A DNA stretch of 64,000 nt from Liolophura sinensis. Taxonomy: Eukaryota > Mollusca > Polyplacophora > Chitonida > Chitonidae. Every line of letters begins with the position of its first letter. The first letter of the stretch is position 1. Under the pieces are notes generated by a model. It was not told where the DNA came from. It saw only the letters and a list, made by a program, of their open reading frames with translations, and ran no database searches. The position numbers and the translations under genes were made by a program. Positions 35,211 to 47,939 of this stretch are shown one piece after another. The stretch is from assembly GCF_032854445.1 (NCBI RefSeq), contig NC_088302.1, positions 34,133,979 to 34,197,978 of the forward strand, given 5' to 3'.

Positions 35211-38200
35211 TTTTTACCCACCAATCAGATTCCATCTTTGATTTCATTCTTTGTCATCCACAAGCACATACCACGCACATTCAAAACTTCACGCTTATGA
35301 TATTTTTGAGCCTAAAATGTCAAAATTTTCCCATCGCTTTGAGAATTCATCTTGTTTTCCGGTTACTTCAGATATATATTTTTCTAACGTTTAGTGGTTC
35401 GCTGTATATTTGATCAGATGCTTTAGATCCATTTTGGTTTTGTTTTGTCTTTTATTAAACATGTACTTTTTAGCTAGAATCATCAGTAAATTTAAACATT
35501 TTTTTTCCTGTCTCGCCCCACCCCATAATTATAATTTTAGTCGTCAATTTACATTAACCTTGCATATTTGTGACAACCACTTTTCATACTCGCTCCAAAG
35601 TTTTTGTGATTCGGGGTATTTAATGAATGTGTACTCTATTGTATCTTTGTTCAGTCAGTAATCGCATAGGTCGTCCGTTCTCTGTCCTATTTTATGGAGA
35701 TAAGATTTTGTTGATGTTATCCTGTGTAGAATTTTATATTGAAAATCTCTCAGCTTCGTATATTGAGTGCACTCATATATACATTCGAAAACATTTTTCC
35801 AATTTGTTTCTCACTTCAGACCTAAGGACTTATCCCATTTTTCGCGAATTTTTAGATTAAACTGTGAATCGTTACTTAGTAGGTCATAGAAAATCTTTGT
35901 ACCTCGTTTCTGCTTCGCCAATAATCTGAGAACATTCGGGAAAGAAGGACCGTAGGTGTCTTTTTTCATTGTTTATGAGTTTGATCCATTCGGTAGGAAC
36001 ACTTTTAAGAAGCCGATTATAATCCAGGAATATACCATTTACTTTGAATTTTTGCTTCAACTCGGTAAATGTCAACAAACGTCCGTCAGATTTTGCTAGG
36101 TCCCTCAAAAACCTTATATTATTTGCGTACCACTGGGAAATGAAAAAAACTCGGTTTCCGAAAGCAGGGGTTTTACCATAAATGTTCATAAAGTATATTT
36201 CTGATGCATTTATTATCCATTTTTTGTGTAAACGCTTCCCATGCCTTTAGTGTATCTACCCAGAAAGGGTTGTCTATTCTTATTGTTTTTGCAGAATATA
36301 TTTGCCACCTAAAGTTGACAGTCTTTCCAAGTCATTTTGACAAAAACTTACACTTTGCCATTTTCGTATCGCGAGAAGTAGTCTTCTCATCCAAGACATT
36401 TTTAGTGATTGCACAAATGGCATTAAATTAACCACAAGAATTCCACCTTCATCGTAGTTTCTGTTTAAGATGGATCTTTGTATCCTATCGGAACCATATG
36501 AATGTAATATTAACCATATTCCATATGAATTTATATAGCAGTACATTTATTTCTTTCAAAGTACTATTAGGTGGGTTTGGGAGTCAAAGAAACAAGTGAA
36601 TTAATTTTGACAAAGCTAGGGATTTTGTCACTGTTATTTTTCCTAGTAATGATAGGTTCCTCCTTCTCCATCTTTGAAGGTCATTTTTCAAGTCTTCTAT
36701 TCTGACAAGGTAATTTATTTTCCATATGTTGTTAAAATCCACCGTTGAAAAACTTATGCCTAGTATGTTTAATTTCTCGACCCAATCTTATTTAACCAAG
36801 TGATATAATTTTACATTTGAGTCTGAGAGAGATCCTGTCCACGCAGCCTTGTTTTTTTTCTATGTTCATTTTAATCCCGGGTATTCATAATATGTACCCA
36901 AGCAAGTTAGTGCCTCCGAAAGTGACTTTTCAGATCCATCCAAAAATGGCTGAGTATGATCAGCATATAGGCTTATTTTATGTTCTGTGTCGTTTATGGA
37001 TAGTCCCTTTATGTTATGATTACTTCGTATCATTGAACTCAAAATCTCGGCACATAAGAGAAAAAGATATGGAGAAACGGGATCGCCTTGCCTACAAGCC
37101 CCTGCTAATATTAAACACAGAAGACACTGTGCCATTTTGAAGAATGCGGGCAGAGATATCCGAATGAAACAAATTAATCCATGATCTCATATCATTTCCA
37201 AAATTGAACGTCATAAGCACTTCTTAAATGAATTTCCATGAGATAGAATCTGAGATAGAAGGCTTTCTCAAAATCGACAGATGGTAGAAGTCCCGGGATT
37301 CCTTTATCTTTGGTTTCGAACATGATGTCGTAAATTAGAGCTATATTTTCTGCGATACATCTTCGGGAGATAAAACCTTTTTGGTCTTCATTTATGATGT
37401 CATCAAGGACATGTTTTAGTCTATTTGCAATGCAAGCACTGTATATTTTATAATTTAGGTTTAACAGAGTAATGGGGCGCCAGTTTTTTTAAGTTGTCTC
37501 TTGGTTTATTTGGTTTAGGTAAGCATGTTATAATAATATTTCTCAAGGCTGTCGTTAACTCTTTGAAGGTCAGTAAGCCTGCTAATTTGGCTGCCTCCCT
37601 ATTCGAGAGTCTGTCTAGTTTTATACCTTTCATTTAAATTTCATTTCTCTCCTTACCTGTTTTCCTATACAGATTTGAGTAATAATTTTTTGTGCCGCTA
37701 AAATTTCCGTCGTTAGATATATTTCTTTTCCATCACCAAGTGTTAATTTTGAAATCAGTTTGTTTGTATAATTTCTCTTTTCCAGTGCCAAAAATATCTC
37801 CCCATTCAATTTTCTTTGCCTTTGATCTGATTAATATACCTTCCATCTCTTTTTCTCTCAGCTTTTCGTATTCTATTTTCAGATTATTCACTCTGTCGAG
37901 CTTTAAATCCTGTACATTCATAAAATTGCCTTGAATTTCTTTTTCTAGTAGTTTAATTTCTTTCTCCAATTCTGTTTCTCTCCTTTGTTCATTCTTGCGT
38001 TTTGTTGATGAATATTTTATTGATTCTCCTCTTATTTTCATTAGCAGTATTTCTAAAAATAACTGGTCACTAATGCAAAACTGTAGTCGTTCTTTGGGAA
38101 TATTTTTAAATTTTCTCCATTGTAAACTAGAGGACAATATTCGTCTATTGTTTGTTTAATGGTGATTTTTATTAAATCGATGTAAGTTTGGTATTTTAAG

Positions 38201-38371
38201 AGTCAACAGTTTAATTTCCAGTGACCCCTACCACGGTCACAATTTACGAATTTACTCTTTAGTGTTACTGCGAAGTGGTCACTCTTATAACCTGGAATGA
38301 TTTCCGCTTTTGTAGAGGTATTGAAAATATCCTTTGACAGCAAGAAAAAATCTAGTTTGTTTTTTCGGATT
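35211..38371 (-). mobile_element. L1/Tx1-like LINE, 5'-truncated, dead
   Basis: The direct repeat cctgcgaaggcc(tt) at 35,199-35,212 and 38,372-38,385 brackets it; the paralog at about 43,460-43,475 has a single copy. Reading 5' to 3' on the minus strand: endonuclease end (38,371-38,203; LDFFLLS and GYKSDHF motifs), a charged linker (38,137-37,733), RT N-terminal part (37,633-37,448; LPKPNKPRDN), RT core (37,135-36,866; CRQGDPVSPYLFLLCAEIL, and YADH where YADD is expected), thumb (36,546-36,280) and C-terminal parts to 35,884. A region with LRDFQYKILHRI and CDYC follows near 35,780-35,650. Many frameshifts and stops separate these pieces. No clear poly-A remains. It is a copy of an autonomous non-LTR retrotransposon that cannot make active RT. 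Confidence 0.92.
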
Positions 38372-38383
38372 CCTGCGAAGGCC

Positions 38384-38484
38384 TTGACTATATAACTTTG
38401 TTTGCCTGACACTTATCCACCTTATATATCAAATAAAGTGCATAGAATGAGGGTAGTCAACAGTACAACTTCAAAGAAGATAGG
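38384..38484 (+). repeat. Unit A segment continued, paralog of 43,470-43,565
   Basis: tgactatataactttgtttgc, atcaaataaagtgcatagaa and gagggtagtcaacagtacaac match 43,475-43,555. This proves that the sequence on both sides of the LINE was once contiguous. Confidence 0.9.
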
Positions 38485-38671
38485 GGCCTCCGTGGCTCAG
38501 TTGTTTAGCGCGCTAGCGCAGCGTAATGACCCAAGAGTCTCTCACCAATGCGGTCGCTGTGAGTTCACGCTGGCTTCTTCTCCGGCCTTACTGCCAGCAG
38601 CTTCCAGATGGCCGCCGTCGTATAAGTAAAATATATTTGAGTATGGCGTAAAACACGAATCAAAAAAATCA
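38485..38671 (+). mobile_element. SINE-1 with internal deletion
   Basis: Starts ggggcctccgtggctcagtt and keeps the A box. The B box region has been joined early to the 3' part (tggccgccgtcgtataagta, gagtatggcgtaaaacacg) with a short A-rich tail. Flanks tcaaagaagata and tcaatgaaggta form a diverged target duplication; the paralog near 43,555 has tcaaggaaggta once. Confidence 0.9.
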
Positions 38672-38689
38672 ATGAAGGTATAGTGTGTG

Positions 38690-39930
38690 AAAAAATAATT
38701 ACATTAATTCAGAAACGAGTCATTACATGAAACCATTAGGGAATTATCTCATTGGAAATACACGGTAAGATCAATAGATATTAAATAGACATGATACAAA
38801 TGATCCCCGTTCATTTCTAAGGTACAATATATAAATGTGCATATCACCGACAACACATTTTGAGAACATGATGTTGACAAGAAACTCCTGTAATCTAATC
38901 TCCAGTAACATTTACACTGAAGTCTATAACGTGCTTCAGTTTACTCTTTAACTCCATGTACATGACCACTAGGTTGGGATTTCCTTTCGCAAGAAATGAC
39001 AGACCCATACAGAGCTTTAATGACCGTGAAATACCCGAGGGGGCTCTATTTCATAATGCACTGATGGGGTGAGAGAGCTCTTGAGGGCTTTGCATTCAGC
39101 AACTGCCCAAGATGCTGGCTCAAGTAGTTGGCGTCTGCAGCCAGCTGGTTTAAGATGAACTAGTACACAGAAATGACAAGACTTTAAAGGATCTTGCTAA
39201 CGAGGACCTTTCAATATAATAAATGACCTACGGCATAGAGAGTAACACTAGGGTAGCGACTTCAGTGTGCTGATTGCCAAATGGTCACACGTAACGAGTA
39301 AAATAAGGCCGTTTGTGAGTTTATTGGTACCTACTTTATAGCCACTGTATTCTTTGTGTTGGTACGGCATGAGTAATGCAAAAGACGCGAATTTACACAC
39401 GCGTAAATTATGTATATATGTTGGTACCCTTTGGGTTTTAAGCAGTCCTTAACACTTTTTCTTAGTCATATGACGACAAAAAGTCATTAGGTGTGTCTAC
39501 GTATATTTTGTCTTTTTGTCCGACTTGGATAAAAAATTACAGGTACACCTCAGCTGTCGACAATACAAGCTGTTAATAACTTCATCCAGTAACTCAATTC
39601 GCTAATCGTTTAAGTGTAGCTAACTTGATCTAGCTTTGAAAATGTGCCAATACAATAGTTTGGTTAAACTAGACAAGTGACGTTTAATATATTTCAATTG
39701 GTGTCACTGAACATTTTTTCACTTAATTTTGATTGGCCATGCTGTTAAGAGAGCATATAATTAGCTATTCAGCATTTAGAATAAACAATTAGTATGAACT
39801 TCTAACTTAGGTAAGTTGACAAGAGGACTAAAATGTATTTCACCTGCTACGTCTGGCTATATGTTAAATTTGTTCTGCCTTGGACAAATTGCTCGATCAA
39901 CGCCAGTTTTATGATTGGCCGTCAAGCCAT
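38690..39930 (+). repeat. Unit A segment with Z block, paralog of 44,930-46,100
   Basis: Long colinear match: atgaaaccattagggaatta, atgatccccgttcatttcta, gacaagaaactcctg(t/c)aatc, gaaatgacagacccata, ggctcaagtag and, at 39,668, aaactagacaagtgacgttta, which is the empty site of the 45,687 SINE. It includes the Z block (about 38,930-39,160). No coding frame is conserved. Confidence 0.85.
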
Positions 39931-40051
39931 ACCGTGATGACCAGAGATCTTTCCTACTGTTACACACCCTGTCTGTAAACATAGTATTTTAATTTTTTAT
40001 TTTTTTTTTTATTTCTTAGCGTCTGACCTACATCTTCCCCTATGTGTAGGT

Positions 40052-40940
<889 letters not shown>

Positions 40941-40944
40941 CCTA

Positions 40945-41350
40945 CTGACAACTAATTTCCCATCAGTCCATTATGCCTGATCTTCTGAAATCTCCTCGTC
41001 AATTCTTTTCGAGTCTGAACAGATACGCTATAAAGGCGGCCGTGGGCATGAGAAGAAAATCGACGAGGCTGACACTGGTTGGGGCGCACGTTTTCTGGCG
41101 TATGCCAAATGTCAGTCATACAGCCCTTGATTTTTAGCTTCGTCAACCAGGGTGTACTTTACAGACGGCGACAAGCTCTTCAGATAAAAAGCAACAAATC
41201 TTCATTTCAGTGGCTATTTCTTTACATGTACAGAAACAGATACATCTCTTCCAGGAACAGATAATCTCTTCTTGCTCTAAAAACATCTGGCGGAATTGGG
41301 GATGGAGACATCTTTTGGAACAATTATGATAGACACCAATGTTTCACACG
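40945..41350 (+). repeat. S block, plus copy 3
   Basis: ctcctcgtcaattcttttcga, a weakened acceptor (gtctgaacag), then MRRKSTRLTLVGA and VSHTALDF followed by TAG. The 3' part with aaatcttcatttcagtggct matches 18,880 and 50,550. A P block follows at 41,560, as in the 50 kb unit. Confidence 0.65.
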
Positions 41351-41389
41351 GCATTCGCTTTTGTCAGTTTTCTCCGAAGAGAGACATTT

Positions 41390-42110
41390 ATACGTTCTCA
41401 AACACAGCTTCTTTTTTCGTAACAGAGATCGCTTTAATAAGTTACCTAAATGTACATTAGCGAATCTTTCTACACTGATTTCTGAGATCACCATAGTTTA
41501 GAAAACATGCCTTTCGCAGATAAATGCTGTGTATGTGATCATCTTTTAGTCTTAGAACAGCTTTATATGTGCAATCAAGCGGGAAGAAATGTTACATGGG
41601 TTTTGCTTACTGATTGTACACATACAAGATTGGCTGACAATCGATGTAACAGATCAAATCAGATCGATAGAACGATGTACTATTAATCATTCCCACCAGA
41701 GTACGTGCATGTTACTCTATAGGGGACTGTCTGTCGGCTTTCCCCTTCCCCAAAGGCAACATTAACAGTCAAATACTGTCAGACTTTAACAGCGACCATG
41801 TTTCAACCGAGCAGCCACTGTGATCTGGCTGGGCAGTGATTGATGGCCTTGCTGTCACTCAGTCCTGTGCTGGCTAATTCTAAAGTGTTACGTTTCCAAT
41901 AGAGTTGGCAAACCTGGCGGATGTCTTGACGACCAAATCCACGCAACGGCCACAGTACCGTTAGCTTATTCAACCCTAACAATGGTGTCGGATTAGTTCA
42001 TTCCTCCGAAAAAGGAAATTTAACCCTCTGTAGAAAATGTTTTCGCAATTCTTTCCAAGAGGATGAGATTTTCTTAGCAAAGTCTGTGTTAAGCAAGTGT
42101 CACACAAAAG
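41390..42110 (+). repeat. P block, plus copy 2, with its upstream spacer
   Basis: From 41,390 (cagagatcgctttaataagt, tttagaaaacatgcctttcgc) it is colinear with 50,930-51,150. From 41,590 it has tgattgtacacatacaagat, ctataggggactgtctgtc, aatagagttggcaaacctgg and tcaaccctaacaatggtgtc. The frame DVTDQI...YRGLSVGFPLPQ is legible but interrupted. Confidence 0.75.
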
Positions 42111-42119
42111 CAAAACTCG

Positions 42120-42690
42120 GGCCAGTGGTGTGTAATTCTGTACTTAGCTTTAGTACTTGCGTTATCTTTATATGTTTACTTATATTCTTGATTCGTGATT
42201 TACTACTTCCTAAAGATTGATTTCATTTGTTTATGACGGTTAAGTTTCAAGCGTCTTGAAGCAATGATGCTATTCTACCAATTCATTATTGATTAACCGT
42301 CTGTTCCACAGCGTTTTACTGTTTCAAAGCGTTTAAAATGATTGGAACGTATTCCGTCATTGTTAGATCTGTCCTGCTTGAAGAAAAATTGTTCCTTATT
42401 TGCGACAGTCAGTTACATGAGGAATGACATCTGACTGGGCGGTGAAATCAGGTTTAAGACTATTTTGAGACAACAAGTCTTCATTCTTGTCTTGTCCTTG
42501 GTGAATATGTCTAAGCGGAAATCTTTGTCCGCAGACAAGTAATTGATTCAAGACAGGTAAAGGTTAGAAAATAAAATTAGAAAAGAAGACATAAACATTG
42601 CCCCAGCATCTTTAAAAAATAAAAGAGGCTTACAGGGCACTGTTCGTGGATTTGAACGCTGATCAAGCCGATGTACAATGAGACATACGC
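42120..42690 (+). repeat. R block, plus copy 4, with spacers
   Basis: Best paralog of 32,961-33,480, including attccgtcattgttagat and gacataaacattgcccca. It lacks the T repeat that interrupts the other copy at 33,650. Confidence 0.85.
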
Positions 42691-43620
42691 AGTTATTAGA
42701 AGATCAATCAATATTTTAACGACACGATAAACCTTCTTAAATACCAACTAAAGCGTATAGAGAGAAGACCACTAATAGTACAACTTCAAAGAACCTGCGG
42801 TGTGTGAAGAAACAATCTCTCCAAATGACATAAATTCGGGAAGAAGCTTGTTGCACAGATCTCTTACAGCAGAATTAATTAACATCAAATGAAAAGAGAG
42901 TCTTTGTTTCCACTGTTTGCTTGTCTGTAGACTACCGATCCCGCTTGGGGACCGAGGATTCAGGCTCTAGCTGCGTCGTCTGGTAATCAATCCTATATTT
43001 GCGATGACGTTTTTGGGCAAACTAGGGCCAAATAAGTTTGGAGACGTGTTACCATTGCGCGGAAAAATGTAACCCAATATTTTTGGCCTTCGGACTGTCT
43101 ACTTTTCTTTGTCAGTGCACATTCTTTACGTTCTAAGCTCATGCACCGAGAGCACCGGACACACATTTAAGTCCTCAACTTGTTTATTTCTCATATTCTT
43201 CCAGTTCAATTATAAAGCAATTCCCTTATCGAGAAATCATTCTGAAGCAATGTGGATTTAAATAGTTTCATTTATCAGGGAACAGCCATTTATCTTCTGC
43301 TGCAAATATTTTGTGATTTGTGTCCGAAGCACAAAGGGCAGGCAAAAATCTGTATAAATAGTTATGTACACACATATGTTATATGAACACATGCATAAAA
43401 TATATAAAAGTAACACAAGAAAGAAAAATGCCTCTGATATTGTTGTCTATTATATGTAACCTGCGAAGGCCCTGACTATATAACTTCCTTTGTCTTGCGC
43501 TTATTCGCCTCATATCAAATGAAGTGCATACAATGAGGGTAGTCAACAGTACAACTTCAAGGAAGGTATGGTGTGTGAAGAAATAATTACATAAATTCAG
43601 GAAGCAGCTTATTGGACAGA
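42690..43620 (+). repeat. Unit B segment, LINE-free paralog of 33,960-38,690
   Basis: Carries atgtaacctgcgaaggccctgactatataa-type sequence without interruption at about 43,455-43,485, the exact place where unit A holds the 3.16 kb LINE. It also has the SINE-free site at about 43,555. Confidence 0.9.
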
Positions 43621-44140
43621 TATCTAAGAAAATCAAAGAAATAAATTACCTGAGGTGAGAGAAAAAATAAGATTACTAGCCGAGATGTCTTTGTTTCCAT
43701 TGTTTGCCCGCCTGTATACAAACCTGTCGGCCTAAAGGATTTAGACCAGAGCTGTGTAGCCTGGTGTTCGATTCCATATGTGCCACGTCGTTTTATGAGC
43801 AAACTATGTTGACTTAGGCCTGTGGGAAAGGAAATTGTGGCCTGCGAGTCAAGGCGTCGAAAGAGACATTTGAATGCCAGTGGTCAAGAATAATGGACAC
43901 TGCAGTCAATAATCGCAATTTCCTAAACAATGTTTAATGCAACCACTAAAGAAATAAACAATGTATGATATAAGAGTTTGTGGACGCATTCGTGTATGGA
44001 ATAACTGGACAACAGTGCTTTTTTACCATCATTTTGAAGTATGACGGTCTAGGCTAATCGTTCCCAAATATCCAACGAAGCGCTACGAATTGCATAACAT
44101 GTGTAGAAAGAGAAACACGAGAAATACTCCTTTAAAAAGC
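43621..44140. other. Unit B extra sequence
   Basis: Includes a partial second copy of the tgtctttgtttccattgttt segment (43,685 versus 42,900) and a stretch near 43,845 (aaagagacatttgaatgcca) resembling 52,450. Otherwise nothing is recognised. Confidence 0.4.
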
Positions 44141-44144
44141 TAGT

Positions 44145-44850
44145 TGTAATTTAGTCGATCGCTCTCGAGACTTTGGTGTTTATAAGTTTAGTGTCATTGT
44201 AAATAGAGTAAACAATCTGGAAATATACATCGGTGTTGTAAACATGTTGACGATCAAACCATCCTGAATATTCATTACTTTAGTCTATAAATATGAGCGA
44301 CGGAGTTGGGAAGCTCGCAGTCATTCATTCAAGCCCACTAGTGAGCAGTCATTTATTCAAGTGAACTTTTGAAAGCAGTTATTTACTCAAATCCACTTGA
44401 GAGTAATGATATCTACAGTCATTCACTGAGAGGGATTTTACTGGATTTGGAGATATCGGCTTTTACGCCATTCGACATTCATCATCGGTACTCCATATTT
44501 TGTGTGGAGCACTTTGTGAGCTTGTGGTTTGCCACTTGAGTTTTTTTGAAGACGTTGTTTTGGAGGTTGTATCGCTCATTGTCTCTTTGTGCCATGCCGT
44601 ACATGTCATCCCAGTTTACCCTGAAAGTATTTCCGAGTAGTGAAACATACATCGACAGCTCGGCATCGCGGACGCTGCTGTCAACCCGTCCGCCCTAAAA
44701 AGTTACACATTCACAGGCTGGGATGAAATGTACGTTATGGCACAAAGAGACAATGAGCGATACAAGTTCCAAAATAACGTCCATAAAAATAGCAAGTGCT
44801 ATGTGCAGAAAATACAATACAAATGACGACTGTTAAATGGCGTGAAAGCA
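44145..44850. mobile_element. T repeat, copy 4, rearranged into a foldback
   Basis: 44,145-44,710 is in the orientation of the 40 kb copy. 44,720-44,850 is in the opposite orientation. As a result, 44,565-44,625 (tgtatcgctcattgtctctt, cat(c)ccagtttaccc) and 44,720-44,790 (gggatgaaatgtacgttatg, agagacaatgagcgatacaa) are inverted repeats of each other. Confidence 0.65.
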
Positions 44851-44929
44851 CCATTCAGTGACTGAAGAGATACCATGTGATAGCCGATATCTGCATATTT
44901 GATATATTCATAATATGTTATAAATTTTA

Positions 44930-46100
44930 GAAAGGAATCAATGCATGAAATCATCAGGGACCATCTGATCGGAAATGTACGGTAAAATCAATAGACATTT
45001 ACAAGCAGCATTACATACTAATGATTTAAAATGATCCCCGTTCATTTCTAAGGTGTACACATGCATATTTTCACATTTTGAGAAAAATAATGTCGACAAG
45101 AAACTCCTGCAATCTAATGGCGAGTAACATTTACACGTAAGTCTTTTGCACGTCTCAGTTTACTCCCCAGCTCTTTGCACATGAACACTCGGTAGGGATT
45201 TTCCTTTCACGGGAAATGACAGACCCATAACGAGCCTTAATGACCGTGAACTACCTGTGGGGCCTCTACTTCATAAAGCACTGATGGGCCGAGAGAGCTC
45301 TTGCAGACTTAACGTTCGGCGACCGTTCAATGCTCAAGATGCTGGCTCAAGTAGCTAGCGTCTTCAGCCAGCTAGTTTCAGATGAGCCAGTACACAGAAA
45401 TAACAAAACTATAATGGATCTTTACTAACAAGGACCGTCCAATATAATAAAGGACATACAACACAGAGATTAAAACTAGAGCAGCGACGACAGTGTGTGG
45501 ATTGGCAAATGGTCACATGTAACCGGTAAAACAGGGCCTCGTCTGAATTTACCCGTATCTGATTTATAACCATTGTACTTTTTGTGTTGGTACTACATAG
45601 TACTTAACTCTTTGTCAGTCATATGACGACGATGATTCATTAGGTGTGTTTACATATAACGTTTTGAGTGAACTAGACAAGTGGAGGGGCCTCCGTGGCT
45701 CAGTTGGTTAACCCGCTAGCGCAGCGTAATGACCCAGGAGTCTCTCACCAATGCGGTCGCTGTGAGTTCAAGTCCAGCTCATGCTGGCTTCCTCTCCGGC
45801 CGTAAGGTTTGGGAAGGTTTGCCAGCAACCTGCGGACGGTCGTGGGTTTCCCTTGGGCTGTGCCCGGTTTCCTCCCACCATAATGCTGGCCGCCGTCGTA
45901 TAAGTGAAATATTCTTGAGTACGGCGTAAAACACCAATCAAATAAATAGACAAGTGGAGTTTAGTACGATTTTGTTAACATCACTACACACTTTGTTTAC
46001 CTAATTCTGTTTAACACTACTGATAGGGGTCATGTTAATTTGCTACTCAGTGTTTAGACGAAACATTTAGAATAAAACCCTATCATAAGTAAAATGACAA
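44930..46100 (+). repeat. Unit B segment with Z block, paralog of 38,690-39,930
   Basis: Landmarks as listed for unit A. It includes the Z block (about 45,180-45,400) and is interrupted by the full-length SINE at 45,687. Confidence 0.85.
45687..45946 (+). mobile_element. Full-length SINE-1 with 13 bp target duplication
   Basis: Reference copy of the family in this window. It has a gggcctccgtggctcagttg head with A box tggctcagttgg and B box gttcaagtcc, a middle with cttgggctgtgcccgg, and the 3' core (ttgagtacggcgtaaaacac) ending aatcaaataaa. tagacaagtggag flanks it exactly at 45,674-45,686 and 45,947-45,959. The unit A paralog (39,668) has the site once. Confidence 0.97.
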
Positions 46101-46579
46101 GAAGCGGTAAATGTATTTTACCGGCTAGGTGTGCCTGTCAACAGTCGTCGTGGCTCTGAATTTACCCAACGCTGTTACAAATGCTCGTTCCTTGGGCAAG
46201 AGATAAGAGGTACAAAACAAGAATCAGAAATCAAAAAAAATTTATTATCTCATTCGGTCGCCACTGCTTTTAAAATCTCACTGCCCTGTTTACTCGGACA
46301 AAATTCTCAAACATTTCATAGGTCTTAAACTGCTTTTTGCCTTGAAATTGTACCAAAGTACATAAAATAAATTTTAAATTGTTTTATGGAATACAAATAA
46401 ACGCCATTCCAAAACATATGGTGGTCTTTTCAACTTTTTGAACAAAAGATTCGTCTAAAACGGCACTCTTCTTCCCACGTGTTAACATGACAAATATTCA
46501 TGTTTCATTACAGAACCATTGTAGCTGTCATAATGTGGAATCAATGTTTGTTTATGTCCTTTTTCAATGTTACACAATA

Positions 46580-47060
46580 GTTCCTTATAAGTCTTGCGTA
46601 TTTCGAAAGGTTTTTTTCAAAGGGTAAGTGATCCACTCGGTTCTGTTTCGTCTTGGTAATGAGGCATGCTCTGTAGTATTCCTATACCTTTTTTATGCGT
46701 TACCTCGTTTGTTTCCTCGGCACTTTTAATTATTGCTTCCTTGGTTTCGATGCCCATTGGTTTTCACAATTTTCTGACATAGTTTCAGTTTTTTTGGCAC
46801 CACGTCTTGGTTGACTTCGTATTTAGGGACATTTCTCACTGATATTTCTTACTGTTCTCAAATTTGGTGTTTATAATGATAAATTGTGAACTGAATTACC
46901 ACCCACCAATGCCCTTACCACTTGACCCCTAAGGTAAATAATGAGCATAAGATATCTTAATTGATGTACACCGCACTCTAGTTCAGCAATGTCAGATCTG
47001 ATGCGCTTATTCGTGCTTGAAAAAATTGCTGCTCTACAATACATAAGCATCATATGGAAA
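46580..47060 (+). repeat. K block, copy 3
   Basis: Matches 55,690-56,230: gatccactcggttc, gatgccca(t)tggt, cagtttcagtttttttggc-like, taccacttgacccctaaggt and aataatgagcataagatatc. It is less complete than the copies at 22.4 and 30.3 kb. Confidence 0.7.
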
Positions 47061-47264
47061 TGTAAAAGACAGCACATAAGCACCTTATGGAAATGTAAAA
47101 AGTGAAGCTTACATATTGGTAGTTTAAAATCCATACGAGCATGCCGACTGGCAGCGCAGATAAACTTCTGTCGTACAAGCTATTGACCTCACTCCTCAGT
47201 TTGCATAAGAGCGTGTAATTGACAGTTTTGTTACTCATGCTTCCAACTTGACGACAGAGGAAAT

Positions 47265-47345
47265 ATTAGACCTGCCGCCCCAGTCATTATACTGATACGG
47301 GTCAACCAGTCGTTGCACTATCCCCCTGCGCTAGGCACAGTTGAA
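47265..47345 (-). mobile_element. SINE-2 fragment
   Basis: ccattatactgatacgggtc, cagtcgttgcactatccccc and the tail of that segment recur at 47,585-47,640 inside the larger SINE. This is a separate truncated copy just upstream of it. Confidence 0.6.
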
Positions 47346-47411
47346 GGTAAACGCAGCGCTTAGTTAAATTTCTCGTCATGCCGTTGGCTCAGTGCTAAAC
47401 TTCTGAACAGA

Positions 47412-47760
47412 GTGAGTGAGTGCTTGGGGTTTAACGTCGTACTCAACAATTTTTCAGTCATGTGACGACGAAGGAATCCTCAGGGTGCATGTACGTGTGC
47501 CTCCTTGTTGTAGGACGGATTTCCACCGCTCTTTTATTTAACGCTGTTTCACTGAGACGACTTACCGAAGGCAAGTAAGCGGCCCCGCCTGAGCCATTAT
47601 ACTGATACGGGTCAGTCGTTGCACTATCCCCTTCATGCTGAACGCCAAACGAGGAAGTTACAACTCTTTTAAAGTCTTAGGTGTGACTCGATCAAGGATT
47701 GATCCTGGATCTACCAGTCCCGAAGCGGACGCTCTACCAACTGTGCTATCCGGTCCGGTG
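47412..47760 (-). mobile_element. SINE-2, full length
   Basis: The minus strand reads a ccggaccggatagcacagtt head with an A-box-like tagcacagttgg and B box ggatcaatcc, a middle, and a 3' core gacgttaaaccccaagcact ending in a CACTCACTC-type tail. The sites acttctgaa and gcttctgaa flank it. The unit at 56,938-56,965 has the same locus without the element. Confidence 0.88.
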
Positions 47761-47939
47761 CTTCTGAATGGATATGAAAGGTAAAAATGTATGCCAGACT
47801 GAACCCTTACACTAGTCCAAGATGAAATTTCTGCGACTGGAAACATTCCGCGAATTGTGATCCAATCCTAGGTCTACGGAAATAGAACCCTATACACAGC
47901 CTTGCACACACATTCCCACGATATCCGAGGCACGGCTAC

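Noticed and set aside
45687-45760. Possible tRNA gene at the start of the plus-strand repeat
   Set aside because: A and B boxes are present, but the sequence continues into the SINE body and has exact target duplications.
47658-47846. Possible tRNA gene (gatagcacagttggtagagc with B box)
   Set aside because: It is the head of a SINE with the family 3' end attached and no intact acceptor stem, so not a functional tRNA.
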